Source: Semisulcospira habei (Eukaryota > Mollusca > Gastropoda > Semisulcospiridae). From it: DNA of 64,000 bases. Below the pieces are notes generated by a model, which made no database searches, had not been told where the DNA came from, and worked only from the letters and a program-made list of their open reading frames with translations. The stretch is from the NCBI GenBank assembly GCA_036245525.1, contig BTPG01000005.1:488749-552748 (forward strand), in the 5' to 3' direction. Below are positions 63,691 to 64,000 of this stretch, piece after piece (position 1 is the stretch's first letter; the number at the start of each line of letters is the position of its first letter). Both the position numbers and the translations under genes were made by a program.

Positions 63691-64000
63691 CCAAAGACTT
63701 CGGATTACCCATTGTCTTAATTAACCTCAATAATTAACTAATTACGGTCGTTAACGTCCACACTGTCGTTTCTCTCAAATCAAACCAAAATCCTGACAGT
63801 GCAATCTATAATAGACTAATGACTTTTTACACACCCCAAATAAATAAAACATTACTCCTCATTGTCTCTCAATACTGTCAGAGTCGATTTCCGAAAAACT
63901 CGCAAGCTCTGTTTAACACATAATATTCCAGTTCACGCTTGACAAAACAAACTGACTCTTTTCAGTGCAGTCAGAGTGGGGGGGGGGACAGGTCGCCGCG
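63691..64000. other. No gene seen
   Basis: AT-rich, with TTAATTAACC near 63718 and a short G-run at 63979-63987. Nothing supported. Confidence 0.4.

Overview
The window reads as metazoan nuclear DNA, most likely from a marine mollusc or a similar invertebrate. Spliced exons with GT/AG borders are widely spaced, there is no operon structure, and most of the DNA is transposon-derived. Retroelement types common in such genomes are present: RTE-like and CR1/L2-like LINEs, Ty3/gypsy and DIRS, together with dense miniature elements. The mollusc assignment is inference from familiar repeat and protein motifs; no search was run.

Layout. 0-9.4 kb is minus-strand retroelement wreckage: a Rex1/CR1-like LINE (1-1660), then a Ty3/gypsy element (2669-9400) split by a LINE (about 3816-7640) whose CCHC ORF1 runs in frame into an RTE-like endonuclease. 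10.4-15.0 kb holds two phase-compatible exons of an unrecognised acidic-tailed host gene. 15-47 kb is gene-poor: two more LINEs (16955-18002, flanked by a 12-bp target duplication; 28185-30270), a solo LTR with 4-bp duplications (38819-39865), satellites, and dozens of short palindromic elements. 47.2-51.5 kb carries two PH-domain exons of a Btk/Tec-type tyrosine kinase. Their 3.9-kb intron contains a broken SWIM/YqaJ-type gene on the same strand and a broken THAP-domain exon on the opposite strand. 52.9-54.6 kb is another CR1/L2-like LINE. 54751-60058 is a structurally complete DIRS element with inverted terminal repeats, gag, RT/RNase H, tyrosine recombinase and internal complementary region. 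The last 3 kb has a 400-bp inverted repeat enclosing a 2-kb spacer and a tandem array of hairpins.

The most distinctive signal is the set of TTAA-bounded palindromes, here called families A, B, C, D and G. Ends of the form TTAACCC...GGGTTAA point to mobilisation by a piggyBac-type transposase. Within single copies the two arms often carry matching substitutions, so arms are homogenised or selected as a pair. Families A and B have different outer ends but share one hairpin core. Several copies have seeded tandem arrays made of one arm plus flanking DNA (32694-33190, 43513-43880), of whole hairpins (62750-63225), or of new minisatellites in their centres (22097-22292, 24731-24950).

Only the first host gene and the kinase exons look intact. 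The retroelement genes and the SWIM/YqaJ and THAP sequences carry stops or frameshifts. Several very long G or C runs lie inside coding stretches, so some of these breaks could be sequencing artefacts.
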